DNA of 64,000 bases from SHAN690 sp023262195 (GTDB lineage Bacteria > Bacteroidota > Bacteroidia > Flavobacteriales_G > Salibacteraceae), in assembly GCA_038142005.1 (NCBI GenBank), contig JAYQJE010000001.1, positions 248,001-312,000 on the forward strand. The letters run 5' to 3'. Of the stretch, positions 29,337 through 37,637 are shown one piece after another (position 1 is the stretch's first letter; each line of letters opens with the position of its first letter). Under the pieces are notes generated by a model. That model was not told the origin of the DNA and searched no databases. It saw only the letters and a list, made by a program, of their open reading frames with translations. The position numbers were made by a program, and so were the translations under genes.

Positions 29337-29849
29337 ATGGAATCGAACATCAAAAACATACAAGCAGCCCTTGAGAATAAATTAGTTTCAGCACGCAAAG
29401 CTGGCCTTAAGCGCATGGCTAACATTGAGCATCGATTAGAGTTTGTAGATGCTTTCAATGGTGTTGATTATATCAATGATGCCAAATCAACCGATATCAA
29501 TTCTACTTGGTATTCAATTGACTGCCTTGAAGAGCCTATTATTTGGATTGCCAGCTCATGTCAATACGAAGAGGACTATCAACTATTTGATGAGATTGAT
29601 ACAAACAAGGTGAAAGCTTTAATAATCATGGGGCAGGCAAAAACGGAATTGAGTGAAAAATTTCGTGGTAAGATTGATACCATCGCCCTAGTTGATAGCT
29701 TAGAAGAAGCCGTATCCAAATCCACCAATTTGGCTGAATCGAGTGATGCTGTGTTGTTTTCACCCGCATGTTCCGATTATGACAGCTTCAAGCATTACAA
29801 AGAAGCTGGTCAACTCTATCGAAAATTGGTAAGAGAAGTTCAGCTCTAA
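29337..29849 (+). CDS. Stand-alone MurD C-terminal-like domain protein
   Basis: This 170-residue protein has no ATP-binding or Rossmann domain but parallels the last third of the neighbouring MurD. It has EHRLEFVDAF at 31-40 against EHRLEHV, NDAKSTDINSTWYS at 47-60 against NDSKATNVNSTWYA, and LFSPACSDYDSF near 142-153 against LLSPACASFD. The GG-x-DKG segment of MurD is replaced by SSCQYEED (73-80), so a substrate contact appears lost. It begins 9 bases after murD, and ftsW starts directly after its stop, so it is expressed inside the dcw operon. It looks like a diverged tandem partial duplicate. A role as a regulator or partner of Mur ligases is speculation. Confidence 0.82.
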   Translation: MESNIKNIQAALENKLVSARKAGLKRMANIEHRLEFVDAFNGVDYINDAKSTDINSTWYSIDCLEEPIIWIASSCQYEEDYQLFDEIDTNKVKALIIMGQAKTELSEKFRGKIDTIALVDSLEEAVSKSTNLAESSDAVLFSPACSDYDSFKHYKEAGQLYRKLVREVQL

Positions 29850-31034
29850 TTGGAATCGCTCTTAAAATATATCAAGGGTGATCGAGCCATTTGGCTCATC
29901 ATGCTGCTATTGAGCGTGTTTAGCTTATTGTTTGTTTATAGCAGCATTGTAACGCTCGCCAATCGCTATCATGATGGCAATACTTTGTATTACCTATTTC
30001 GTCATGGCTTCATTCTCGTGTGTGGGCTGGGATTAATGTATCTCGCACATAATGTGAAGTATAGCTACTATTCGAAAATAGCACAGTTGGCATTGTTTGC
30101 GATTATTCCGATGTTGCTTTTGACCATGTTTAAATTCACAGGTGGAACCAATCTCAACAATGCTGATCGCTGGTTGACCATTCCAATTATCAATCAAACG
30201 TTCCAACCTTCGGATTTGGCCAAGCTCGCCTTGATAATGTATGTAGCACGATTTATCGCCATAAAACAGGACGTAATCAAGGACTTTCGTCAAGGGTTCT
30301 TACCCCTACTCCTGCCGATTGCAGTGGTCTGTGGCTTAATCGTTAGAGCGGATTTGAGTACTGCACTAATGCTTTTTGTGAATTGCTTGATTCTGATGTT
30401 CATTGGCAGAGTTAGTCTTAAACATATTGGGGTACTTGTGCTCGTTGGTGTAATGGCTGGTGGTATGGTTTACGGAATTGGCAAGGCGCTTCCAGGCTCA
30501 ATGCCAAGACTCGATACATGGATAAGCCGAGTGGAAGCGTTTGCATCTCCTTCAGAAGCATCGATGAATCAGAGTTATCAGGTAACTCAATCAAAAATTG
30601 CCATTGCTAAAGGCGGCATAGCTAGACTTGGCCCTGGAAAAAGCGTTCAAAGAAACTTCCTGCCTCATCCATACTCTGACTTTATCTATTCCATCGTATT
30701 GGAAGAATATGGATTAATCGGTGGCATGGTTATTCTCTTACTCTATCTCATACTATTGTTCCGATCCATTAAGATCGCAGCGGCCTGCCCCCGAACATTC
30801 GGTGCATTATTGGCCATAGGCATCAGTTTTAGTCTTGTGTTTCAAGCCATGATTAATATGGGTGTTGCCGTCAATTTATTCCCAGTTACGGGACAAACAC
30901 TGCCCATGGTCTCAATGGGTGGTACTTCAATTTGGTTTACCTGTCTTGCTGTCGGCATTATCTTGAGTGTAAGTGCTGGAGCCGAGAAAAAAGAAACAAG
31001 ACTACCTAATCAACCGCTGAGCCATGTCTCTTAA
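29850..31034 (+). CDS. ftsW: Septal peptidoglycan glycosyltransferase FtsW
   Basis: FtsW is a SEDS-family polytopic polymerase that works with FtsI. The 394 residues show about ten membrane helices, the motif QPSDLAKLALIMY, the periplasmic loop with NQSYQVTQSKIAIAKGG, and the terminal SEDS signature GVAVNLFPVTGQTLPMVSMGG. The start is TTG at 29850, immediately after the previous stop. It overlaps murG by 11 bases. Confidence 0.95.
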   Translation: MESLLKYIKGDRAIWLIMLLLSVFSLLFVYSSIVTLANRYHDGNTLYYLFRHGFILVCGLGLMYLAHNVKYSYYSKIAQLALFAIIPMLLLTMFKFTGGTNLNNADRWLTIPIINQTFQPSDLAKLALIMYVARFIAIKQDVIKDFRQGFLPLLLPIAVVCGLIVRADLSTALMLFVNCLILMFIGRVSLKHIGVLVLVGVMAGGMVYGIGKALPGSMPRLDTWISRVEAFASPSEASMNQSYQVTQSKIAIAKGGIARLGPGKSVQRNFLPHPYSDFIYSIVLEEYGLIGGMVILLLYLILLFRSIKIAAACPRTFGALLAIGISFSLVFQAMINMGVAVNLFPVTGQTLPMVSMGGTSIWFTCLAVGIILSVSAGAEKKETRLPNQPLSHVS

Positions 31035-32121
31035 AGTATTGATTAGTGGCGGTGGAACTGGTGGTCACATATTCCCCGCCATTGCCATAGCAGATGCGAT
31101 TAAATCTAAAGCTCCTCATGCCCAATTCTTATTTGTAGGCGCTATTGGAAAGATGGAGATGGAAAAAGTACCTGCCGCAGGTTATGAAATAGTGGGACTC
31201 AATATCACAGGAATTCAGAGAAAGCTAAGTCTCTCAAACCTGCTCTTTCCGTTCAAATTGTTTACCAGTTTAATCAAAGCTCGATCAATTATTAAATCGT
31301 TCAAGCCTGACGTTGTGGTAGGAGTTGGAGGATTTGCGAGTGGACCAGTATTAAGAATGGCAACATGGATGGGTATACCATCACTTATACAAGAGCAGAA
31401 CTCCTTTGCTGGCATTACAAATCGATGGGTGGCAGGATCGGTAAGCAAAGCTTGTGTGGCTTATGACGGGATGGAAAAATTCTTTCCTGCCGATCGAATA
31501 ATTAAAACTGGAAATCCGGTTCGACAAAACATGGTTGAAGTCAATGGTAAGAGAGATGCGGCCTTAAAGAAGTTCGGATTCAACTCAGACAAACCAGTGC
31601 TCTTAATTGTTGGTGGTAGTCTTGGAGCTCGGTCCATCAATAAAGCATTGGCAAAACAAATAGACAAGCTACTCGACTCTGAAATTCAAGTACTCTGGCA
31701 AACGGGCAAACGTTTCAAGGAGCAATCGACCAGTCTAAAAAAGCAGTTTCGGGATAATGCTTTGCACATCACTGAATTCATCTATGATATGGACTTGGCC
31801 TATGCAGCGGCTGATATGGTTGTAAGCCGTGCCGGAGCCATTGCGGTAAGCGAACTATCAATCGTGGGTAAACCAACCATATTAGTGCCCTTCCCTTTTG
31901 CAGCGGAAGACCATCAAACAAAAAATGCTATGGCTCTGGTGGATACGGGTGCGGCTATTCACGTAGCCGATCAGGACGCTGAGGTCAAGTTGGTTGAAGA
32001 AATTATTGCATTAAAAGCAGATGTTGATCGGCAAAAAGAACTCGCCACCAATATCCTAAAGCATGGTAAGCCAAATGCTTCAAACGACATTGCTAACGAA
32101 GTAATTGCACTGTCTTTATGA
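31024..32121 (+). CDS. murG: UDP-GlcNAc:undecaprenyl-PP-MurNAc-pentapeptide transferase MurG
   Basis: MurG converts lipid I to lipid II at the cytoplasmic face of the membrane. The 365-residue GT-B enzyme has the N-terminal GGGTGGHIFPAIAIA glycine loop, VGVGGFASGPVL, LIQEQNSFAGITNRWV, VVGGSLGAR-type residues (IVGGSLGARSIN) and the sugar-nucleotide motif SRAGAIAVSEL. It overlaps both neighbours. Confidence 0.96.
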   Translation: MSLKVLISGGGTGGHIFPAIAIADAIKSKAPHAQFLFVGAIGKMEMEKVPAAGYEIVGLNITGIQRKLSLSNLLFPFKLFTSLIKARSIIKSFKPDVVVGVGGFASGPVLRMATWMGIPSLIQEQNSFAGITNRWVAGSVSKACVAYDGMEKFFPADRIIKTGNPVRQNMVEVNGKRDAALKKFGFNSDKPVLLIVGGSLGARSINKALAKQIDKLLDSEIQVLWQTGKRFKEQSTSLKKQFRDNALHITEFIYDMDLAYAAADMVVSRAGAIAVSELSIVGKPTILVPFPFAAEDHQTKNAMALVDTGAAIHVADQDAEVKLVEEIIALKADVDRQKELATNILKHGKPNASNDIANEVIALSL

Positions 32122-33475
32122 ATCTACAAAATGTTCAACGGGCATATTTTTTAGGCATAGGAGGTATTGGCATGAGTGCCATTGCACGATACCTAAAGAT
32201 GCAGGGAGCGTATGTCTCTGGATATGACAAAACTCCCAGCGACCTTACAGATCAACTTATTGCTGAAGGTATTGCCGTTCATTTCAACGAAGAGCAAAGC
32301 AACTTTGACACTGAAGCTGACCTATACATCTACACACCTGCCATCCCTCAGGACCACCCCTACTTTAACCTTGTTCCAATTCAACATCAATGGCACAAAA
32401 GGTCAGAGGTACTGAAATGGATTACGGATCACACGAAAACTATCGCTGTAAGCGGAACACACGGTAAAACCACCACCTCCGCCTTTTTAACCCACATATT
32501 GTATCAGGTACATGGCCAGAGTTCCGGATTCGTGGGTGGAGTTATGTCAAACTATAACTCAAACTTAATTGCTGCTCCAGACTCGGAATACATTGTGGTT
32601 GAAGCCGATGAATTTGACAAATCATTTCTTAAGCTCAACCCTGAAATTGCGCTCATCACTAGTCTTGATCCAGATCATTTAGACATCTATGGGTCATTTG
32701 ATGCGATGAAAAAAGACTATCAAGCGTTTGCCTCGTTAACGAAAACTTTGTTGGTCAATAAACGGTTGTTGGACGATTTTAAAGAAGCCAACCACAGTTA
32801 CTCCGCGCTCTCTAATTCTAATAATGGCTATGAAGGTGCAAACATCAGAGTAGTTGATTCACAGTTCAGATTTGAAGTAAATCATAACGGTGAGCATCTT
32901 GGAGTATTTACGTCTCAACTACCCGGGCGGCATAATGTGGAAAACGCTGTTGCTGCCATCAGTATAGCGCATATCCTTGGATTGAGCATGGAGGAGGTGG
33001 CCAAAGCTGTAAGCTCATTTAAAGGTGTGCATCGCAGATTCGATCGTGTATTGGAAAATGCTCACGTTAGACTCATCGATGACTATGCACACCATCCCAC
33101 TGAAATAAAAGCCGCCATTAGTGCAGCCAAAGAACTCTACCCCAACACAAAGATTACGGTGATATTTCAACCACATTTATACAGTCGCACGCGTGATCTT
33201 GAAGATGGCTTTGTGGAGAGCCTAAGTGAGGCAGATGTAGTCATTTTGCTACCGATTTATCCCGCTAGAGAAAAGCCTATTGACGGTGTTTCTAGCGCCA
33301 ATCTTTTGAAAAAGCTTTCGTTGAAAACTAAGCAACTCGTAGAAAAATCACACCTCGGCAAAGCCGTATTATCGCTATCACCAGAAACTGTAATAGTTCT
33401 TGGAGCTGGGGATATTGATCGAAGTGTTAAACCCTCGCAAAGCTGCTTGAAAACTGGAAGCCAGATGTGGAATAG
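32118..33475 (+). CDS. murC: UDP-MurNAc:L-alanine ligase MurC; 1-base indel near the end
   Basis: MurC adds the first stem residue. The head GIGGIGMSAIA and the ATP loop SGTHGKTTT (K117) are clear, as are ADEFDKSFL and DDYAHHPTEI. As read, the frame runs on into ftsQ, which would suggest a MurC-FtsQ fusion. One extra C in the CCC run near 33432-33434 gives SVKPLAKLLENWKPDVE followed by TAG at 33473-33475, a normal MurC ending at 452 residues. ftsQ then starts at an overlapping ATG. I therefore annotate two genes. Confidence 0.93.
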
Positions 33476-34262
33476 AGCATTATATATTGTAAGTTGGATT
33501 TTCGGAATAGTACTCATATTTGTGCTGCTAGGCGCATCCGTGGTATCATCGAAGCGTGCACTTTTATCAGATATCAAAGTCAATATTGATTATGGTGAGG
33601 GTAATTTCTTCATAGACAATGATGATGTAACCGAAGTGGTATCTGATTTGGGCTATGAAATTGACAGCACTGCAATCATCGAAATCAATCCAGGAAAAAT
33701 TGAGCATGTGCTTGAAAACAATGCCTTCATCGAAAGTGCCGAAGTTTATGAATATCTTAATGGAGCGCTTCACATTGATGTACAGGTGCGTCAACCCATT
33801 GTAAGGATATACAGCCAAAATGGCCAAAGCGTTTATCTAGACGAAAACGGCAAGTTTATGCCACTGAGCCGAAGATATTCGTCACGAACTCCGATCACCA
33901 ATGGCTTTATCTCTATTAAGCTTAACGAACTGATTGGTACTGATATTAATACGGCTGTAGACAGTATTGATCATCCTGATATCGATGTTATCATGGACTT
34001 ATTCCAAGTCGTCAGTAAATGTCGTGAAGACGAGTTTTGGAAGGCTCAATTCAACCAATTCTATGTGAATGCTGACCATGAAATAGAGCTCATTCCGCGG
34101 GTGGGAGATCACATTGTGCTCGTAGGAAATGCAAATCAAATTGATAAAAAATTGAAAAAATTAAGCCTGTTTTATCAGAAAGGATTGAATAAGACAGGTT
34201 GGAACGAATACAAAACAATTAACCTCAAGTATGCAAACCAAGTGGTTTGTAGTAAAAGCTAA
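33465..34262 (+). CDS. ftsQ: Cell-division protein FtsQ
   Basis: This 265-residue bitopic protein has a short cytoplasmic start, one membrane helix (about 7-27, IVSWIFGIVLIFVLLGASVV) and a periplasmic part. The periplasmic part begins with a POTRA-like region (LLSDIKVNIDYGEGNFFIDNDDV) and continues with NNAFIESAEVYEYLNGALHIDVQVRQP, typical of Bacteroidota FtsQ. It links early and late divisome proteins. The ATG at 33465 overlaps the corrected murC end by 11 bases and lies 3 bases before ftsA. Confidence 0.9.
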   Translation: MWNRALYIVSWIFGIVLIFVLLGASVVSSKRALLSDIKVNIDYGEGNFFIDNDDVTEVVSDLGYEIDSTAIIEINPGKIEHVLENNAFIESAEVYEYLNGALHIDVQVRQPIVRIYSQNGQSVYLDENGKFMPLSRRYSSRTPITNGFISIKLNELIGTDINTAVDSIDHPDIDVIMDLFQVVSKCREDEFWKAQFNQFYVNADHEIELIPRVGDHIVLVGNANQIDKKLKKLSLFYQKGLNKTGWNEYKTINLKYANQVVCSKS

Positions 34263-34265
34263 TCT

Positions 34266-35540
34266 ATGAAGTCAAACGATCAAATAATCGTTGGTTTAGA
34301 CATCGGAACAACCAAAATTGCGTGTCTCGTTGGTAAGAAAAATGAGTACGGAAAGCTAGAGCTGCTTGGCATGGGTAAGGCAGAATCTGTGGGTGTAAGA
34401 CGTGGCGTAGTCTCACATATCACACCCGCGGTTCAGGCGATACGATTAGCTGTGGAACAAGCAAAACTTAATGCCGATACAGAAATAAGTGTGGTCAACG
34501 TAGGAATAGCCGGACAGCACATTAAAAGCCTTCAACACCGCGGTGTCATCACGCTTGAGAACCTTGAAGAAGAGATATCACAAAAAGATGTGGACGCGCT
34601 TATCGAGGATATGCACAAGCTCGTGCTACCTCCGGGCGAATCGATAATCCATGTGCTTCCACAAGATTTCATAGTGGATAATGAAAGTGGTATCAAGGAC
34701 CCAATTGGGATGAGCGGAATACGGCTCGAGGCTAACTTTCATATCATCACCGGCCTGGTTACCGCGGTACAAAATATTTACAAGTGTGTAAGAAAAGCAG
34801 ACTTAGAAGTCGCGGACCTTACGCTAGAGCCACTCGCATCATCCGATGCCGTGTTGAGCGCAGAGGAAAAAGAAGCAGGAGTTGCGCTTGTTGATATTGG
34901 AGGAGGCACCACCGATGTTGCCATTTTTCAAGACGGCATCATCAGACATACTGCAGTAATTCCATTTGGAGGTAACATTATCACGGACGACATCAAAGAA
35001 GGATGTACCATAATCAGAAAGCAAGCTGAGCTGCTTAAGGTGAAATTCGGTTCTGCACTGGCAAGCGAAAACCAGGCAAATGACATTGTGGTAATTCCTG
35101 GATTGAACGGACGTGATCCTAAGGAGATAAGTGTAAAAAACTTGGCACATATCATTCAAGCTCGTATGGAGGAGATTATTGAGCAGGTTTACTTTGAAAT
35201 CAGAAATTCAGGATTCGAACGTAAGCTTATCGCTGGTATTGTAATTACAGGTGGTGGTGCTCAACTGAAGCACATACCTCAACTATTTGAGTATTTAACA
35301 GGAATGGATACCCGAATTGGATATCCAACTGAACATCTTGCTTCTGGTAATGAAAAAGTATCAAGTCCAATGTATGCAACGGGTGTTGGCCTGGTGCTCA
35401 AAGGGTTTGAATATGCTGATCGTCAACAGAGAAGAGTTACATCCGTTGGCGCCACTCCAAAGACTAGAAAGAAAAATGGCTTGTTTGATAAAATATTGAG
35501 CAAGGGTAAAGAATGGTTTGAAGAAGACGACCAGATATAA
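34266..35540 (+). CDS. ftsA: Cell-division ATPase FtsA
   Basis: FtsA is the actin-like membrane anchor of FtsZ. The 424 residues include the phosphate-1 motif VGLDIGTTKIACLVG, the phosphate-2 motif ALVDIGGGTTDVAIF, the adenosine motif GIVITGGGAQLKHI and a basic and aromatic C-terminal amphipathic segment (LFDKILSKGKEWFEE) that likely binds membrane. It lies 36 bases before ftsZ. Confidence 0.96.
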   Translation: MKSNDQIIVGLDIGTTKIACLVGKKNEYGKLELLGMGKAESVGVRRGVVSHITPAVQAIRLAVEQAKLNADTEISVVNVGIAGQHIKSLQHRGVITLENLEEEISQKDVDALIEDMHKLVLPPGESIIHVLPQDFIVDNESGIKDPIGMSGIRLEANFHIITGLVTAVQNIYKCVRKADLEVADLTLEPLASSDAVLSAEEKEAGVALVDIGGGTTDVAIFQDGIIRHTAVIPFGGNIITDDIKEGCTIIRKQAELLKVKFGSALASENQANDIVVIPGLNGRDPKEISVKNLAHIIQARMEEIIEQVYFEIRNSGFERKLIAGIVITGGGAQLKHIPQLFEYLTGMDTRIGYPTEHLASGNEKVSSPMYATGVGLVLKGFEYADRQQRRVTSVGATPKTRKKNGLFDKILSKGKEWFEEDDQI

Positions 35541-35576
35541 CTGCACACATTGAGTGATCAATAAAACTGAAAGACT

Positions 35577-37470
35577 ATGAAATTCGATCTACCAAAAGAA
35601 AACGCAAACATCATAAAAGTACTCGGAGTTGGTGGTGGCGGCAGCAATGCTGTTAACCACATGTACGAACAAGGCATCAATGGTGTTGACTTCCTCGTTT
35701 GCAACACTGATCAACAGGCATTAGATATTAGCCCTGTTCCTATTAAAATCCAGCTTGGCTCAACCCTTACTGAAGGTCGAGGGGCGGGATCCATTGCAGA
35801 AGTTGGAAAAAACGCAGCCATCGAAAACATTGATGAAATCAAAGATTTACTCTCCACCAATACCAAAATGGTTTTCATCACTGCGGGTATGGGTGGCGGC
35901 ACCGGAACCGGAGCAGCCCCAGTCATTGCCAAGACAGCACGTGAAATGGGGATTCTTACCGTAGGCATTGTTACCATGCCATTCTTTTTTGAAGGAAGAA
36001 AGCGAAGAGAGCAAGCTGAACAAGGAATAAAGGAGATACGCGAAAACGTTGATACCCTGTTGATTATCAACAATGAGAAACTCCGAGAAATGTGTGGAAA
36101 TCTAGCCATAGCCAAGGCATTTGCAATGGCAGATGATGTATTAACTACTGCTGCCAAAGGCATCGCTGAAATAATCACCAGACACGGATACATCAACGTT
36201 GATTTTGAAGATGTACGCACAGTAATGAGTGATTCTGGCGTAGCAATAATGGGATCCGCTCAAGCCGAAGGAGAGAATAGATCTATACAAGCGGTTGAAA
36301 AAGCCTTGGCATCGCCACTATTAAACGATAATAATATTGAGGGAGCCATATATACTTCTGAACATTGCATTTGGCAATCAAGAGGTACTCATGGATGAAA
36401 TTAGTGACATAACAGATTACATTCAAGATGAAGCCGGCTCTACCGCTGACGTTATCTGGGGCTATGGAATGGACGAATCATTAGGTGATGCTCTTTCAGT
36501 AACCATAATTGCTACTGATTTTAACAGCAATCCAAATACAGGAGTGAACCTCGAACGAAGACCAGAGATGCGTAAAATGAACCTGGTTGAGCCAATCGTT
36601 AAAAAGGAAGAAATCACAGAAAAACCAGAGCAAAAGGAAGATGAACCGTTCCTAAAGTCAGATGATTCTGAGACTAAAGAGGCTTCAAATACCGAAATAG
36701 GTAACGTCTCAACTCCAAAGCAAACAGATATTGAATTTGAAATTAAGAGGCATCATTTAGAAGATGATTTTAAGGAGGAAATTGACTCAGATTCTGGCGA
36801 GCAGAAAGATGAGAACCTTGAAAGTGAGCCATACATACAATCCAAATCAAATGATGAGGAGCAAACATCCGATGCTATTGATAGCATGACAAAGGAGATG
36901 TCAAGCGAAACTGAAATCCCATTCGATGAAATAGAAAACTCTGATGAAGTCGAAAAGCCTTCAACATCATCACGCTTTACTCTCACCGGCTCAATTGAAT
37001 CTAACGAACCAGAAGCTTCTGAAAGCGACAATCGACCAACCAACGATCCAGCCCAGAGCAATGAACCAAGAGAATGGGAACCGTTCATGCGAAGCGAATC
37101 TAGCGAACCTGCAAAGCAAGACCGTACAATCATTAATGAAACACCCAAATTCAAGACGACCAACCCAGCACCGAACGCTGGTCATGGTCAAAATAATGAT
37201 CAGGAAATTCGAGAAGAGCAGAGTAAACGAGCCAGTGATCGCTTAAGTCGATTGAGAGACTTAAGCATGAAGTTGAGAACACCATCTGGCATGAGTGATT
37301 TAGAAAATGAACCGGCATTCAAGAGAAAGCAAATCAACTTGGATGATGTACCAAACTCTTCAGAATCCGGCGCTAGTCGATTCACTTTAAGTGAGGAAGA
37401 AAATGAAGATGGCGAGAAGAAAACCAAGCTTCGTCCGAACAATCCGTTCTTGCACGATAATGTAGACTAA
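35577..37470 (+). CDS. ftsZ: Tubulin-like division GTPase FtsZ with long C-terminal tail; dinucleotide indel
   Basis: FtsZ polymerises into the division ring. The GTPase core has VGGGGSNAVNHM, the tubulin signature AGMGGGTGTGAAPV and the T7-loop region NVDFEDVRTVM. The frame breaks near 36348-36355, where a TA unit seems lost from a TA repeat; restoring it gives GAIYILLNIAFGNQEV. The corrected length is 631 residues. About 300 of these form an acidic, Ser/Glu-rich disordered linker, and the final peptide NNPFLHDNVD is the conserved C-terminal anchor for FtsA. Long linkers occur in Flavobacteriia. A terminator follows. Confidence 0.95.
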
Positions 37471-37496
37471 CACATATTCACAATTACTGCATATTG

Positions 37497-37526
37497 AGGC
37501 CATCAAATATTTGATGGCCTTTTTTG
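37497..37526 (+). terminator. Rho-independent terminator after ftsZ
   Basis: AGGCCATCAA and TTGATGGCCT pair around ATAT and are followed by a T-run. It closes the dcw transcription unit and isolates it from the adhesin gene. Confidence 0.88.
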
Positions 37527-37563
37527 TTCTGGTATTTATACCTAAACCCAACACTTTGAATTG

Positions 37564-37571
37564 TATCTTTG
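37564..37571 (+). promoter_or_regulatory. Putative -7 element of the giant adhesin gene
   Basis: TATCTTTG matches the Bacteroidota consensus TAnnTTTG exactly, 66 bases before the ATG and after the ftsZ terminator. A TTTG occurs at 37555, but it is too close for a -33 box, and no well-placed one is seen. The leader would be about 60 bases. Confidence 0.42.
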
Positions 37572-37637
37572 ATAGTTTAGCCAACGTTAAGCGCATTTTT
37601 TTGTCCGTGTAATCTGCGATTAACTTAAAATTAGACT

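Noticed and set aside
32118..34262. A single 714-residue MurC-FtsQ fusion protein
   Set aside because: One missing C at 33432-33434 explains it. The corrected frame gives a normal MurC terminus and an overlapping ftsQ start.
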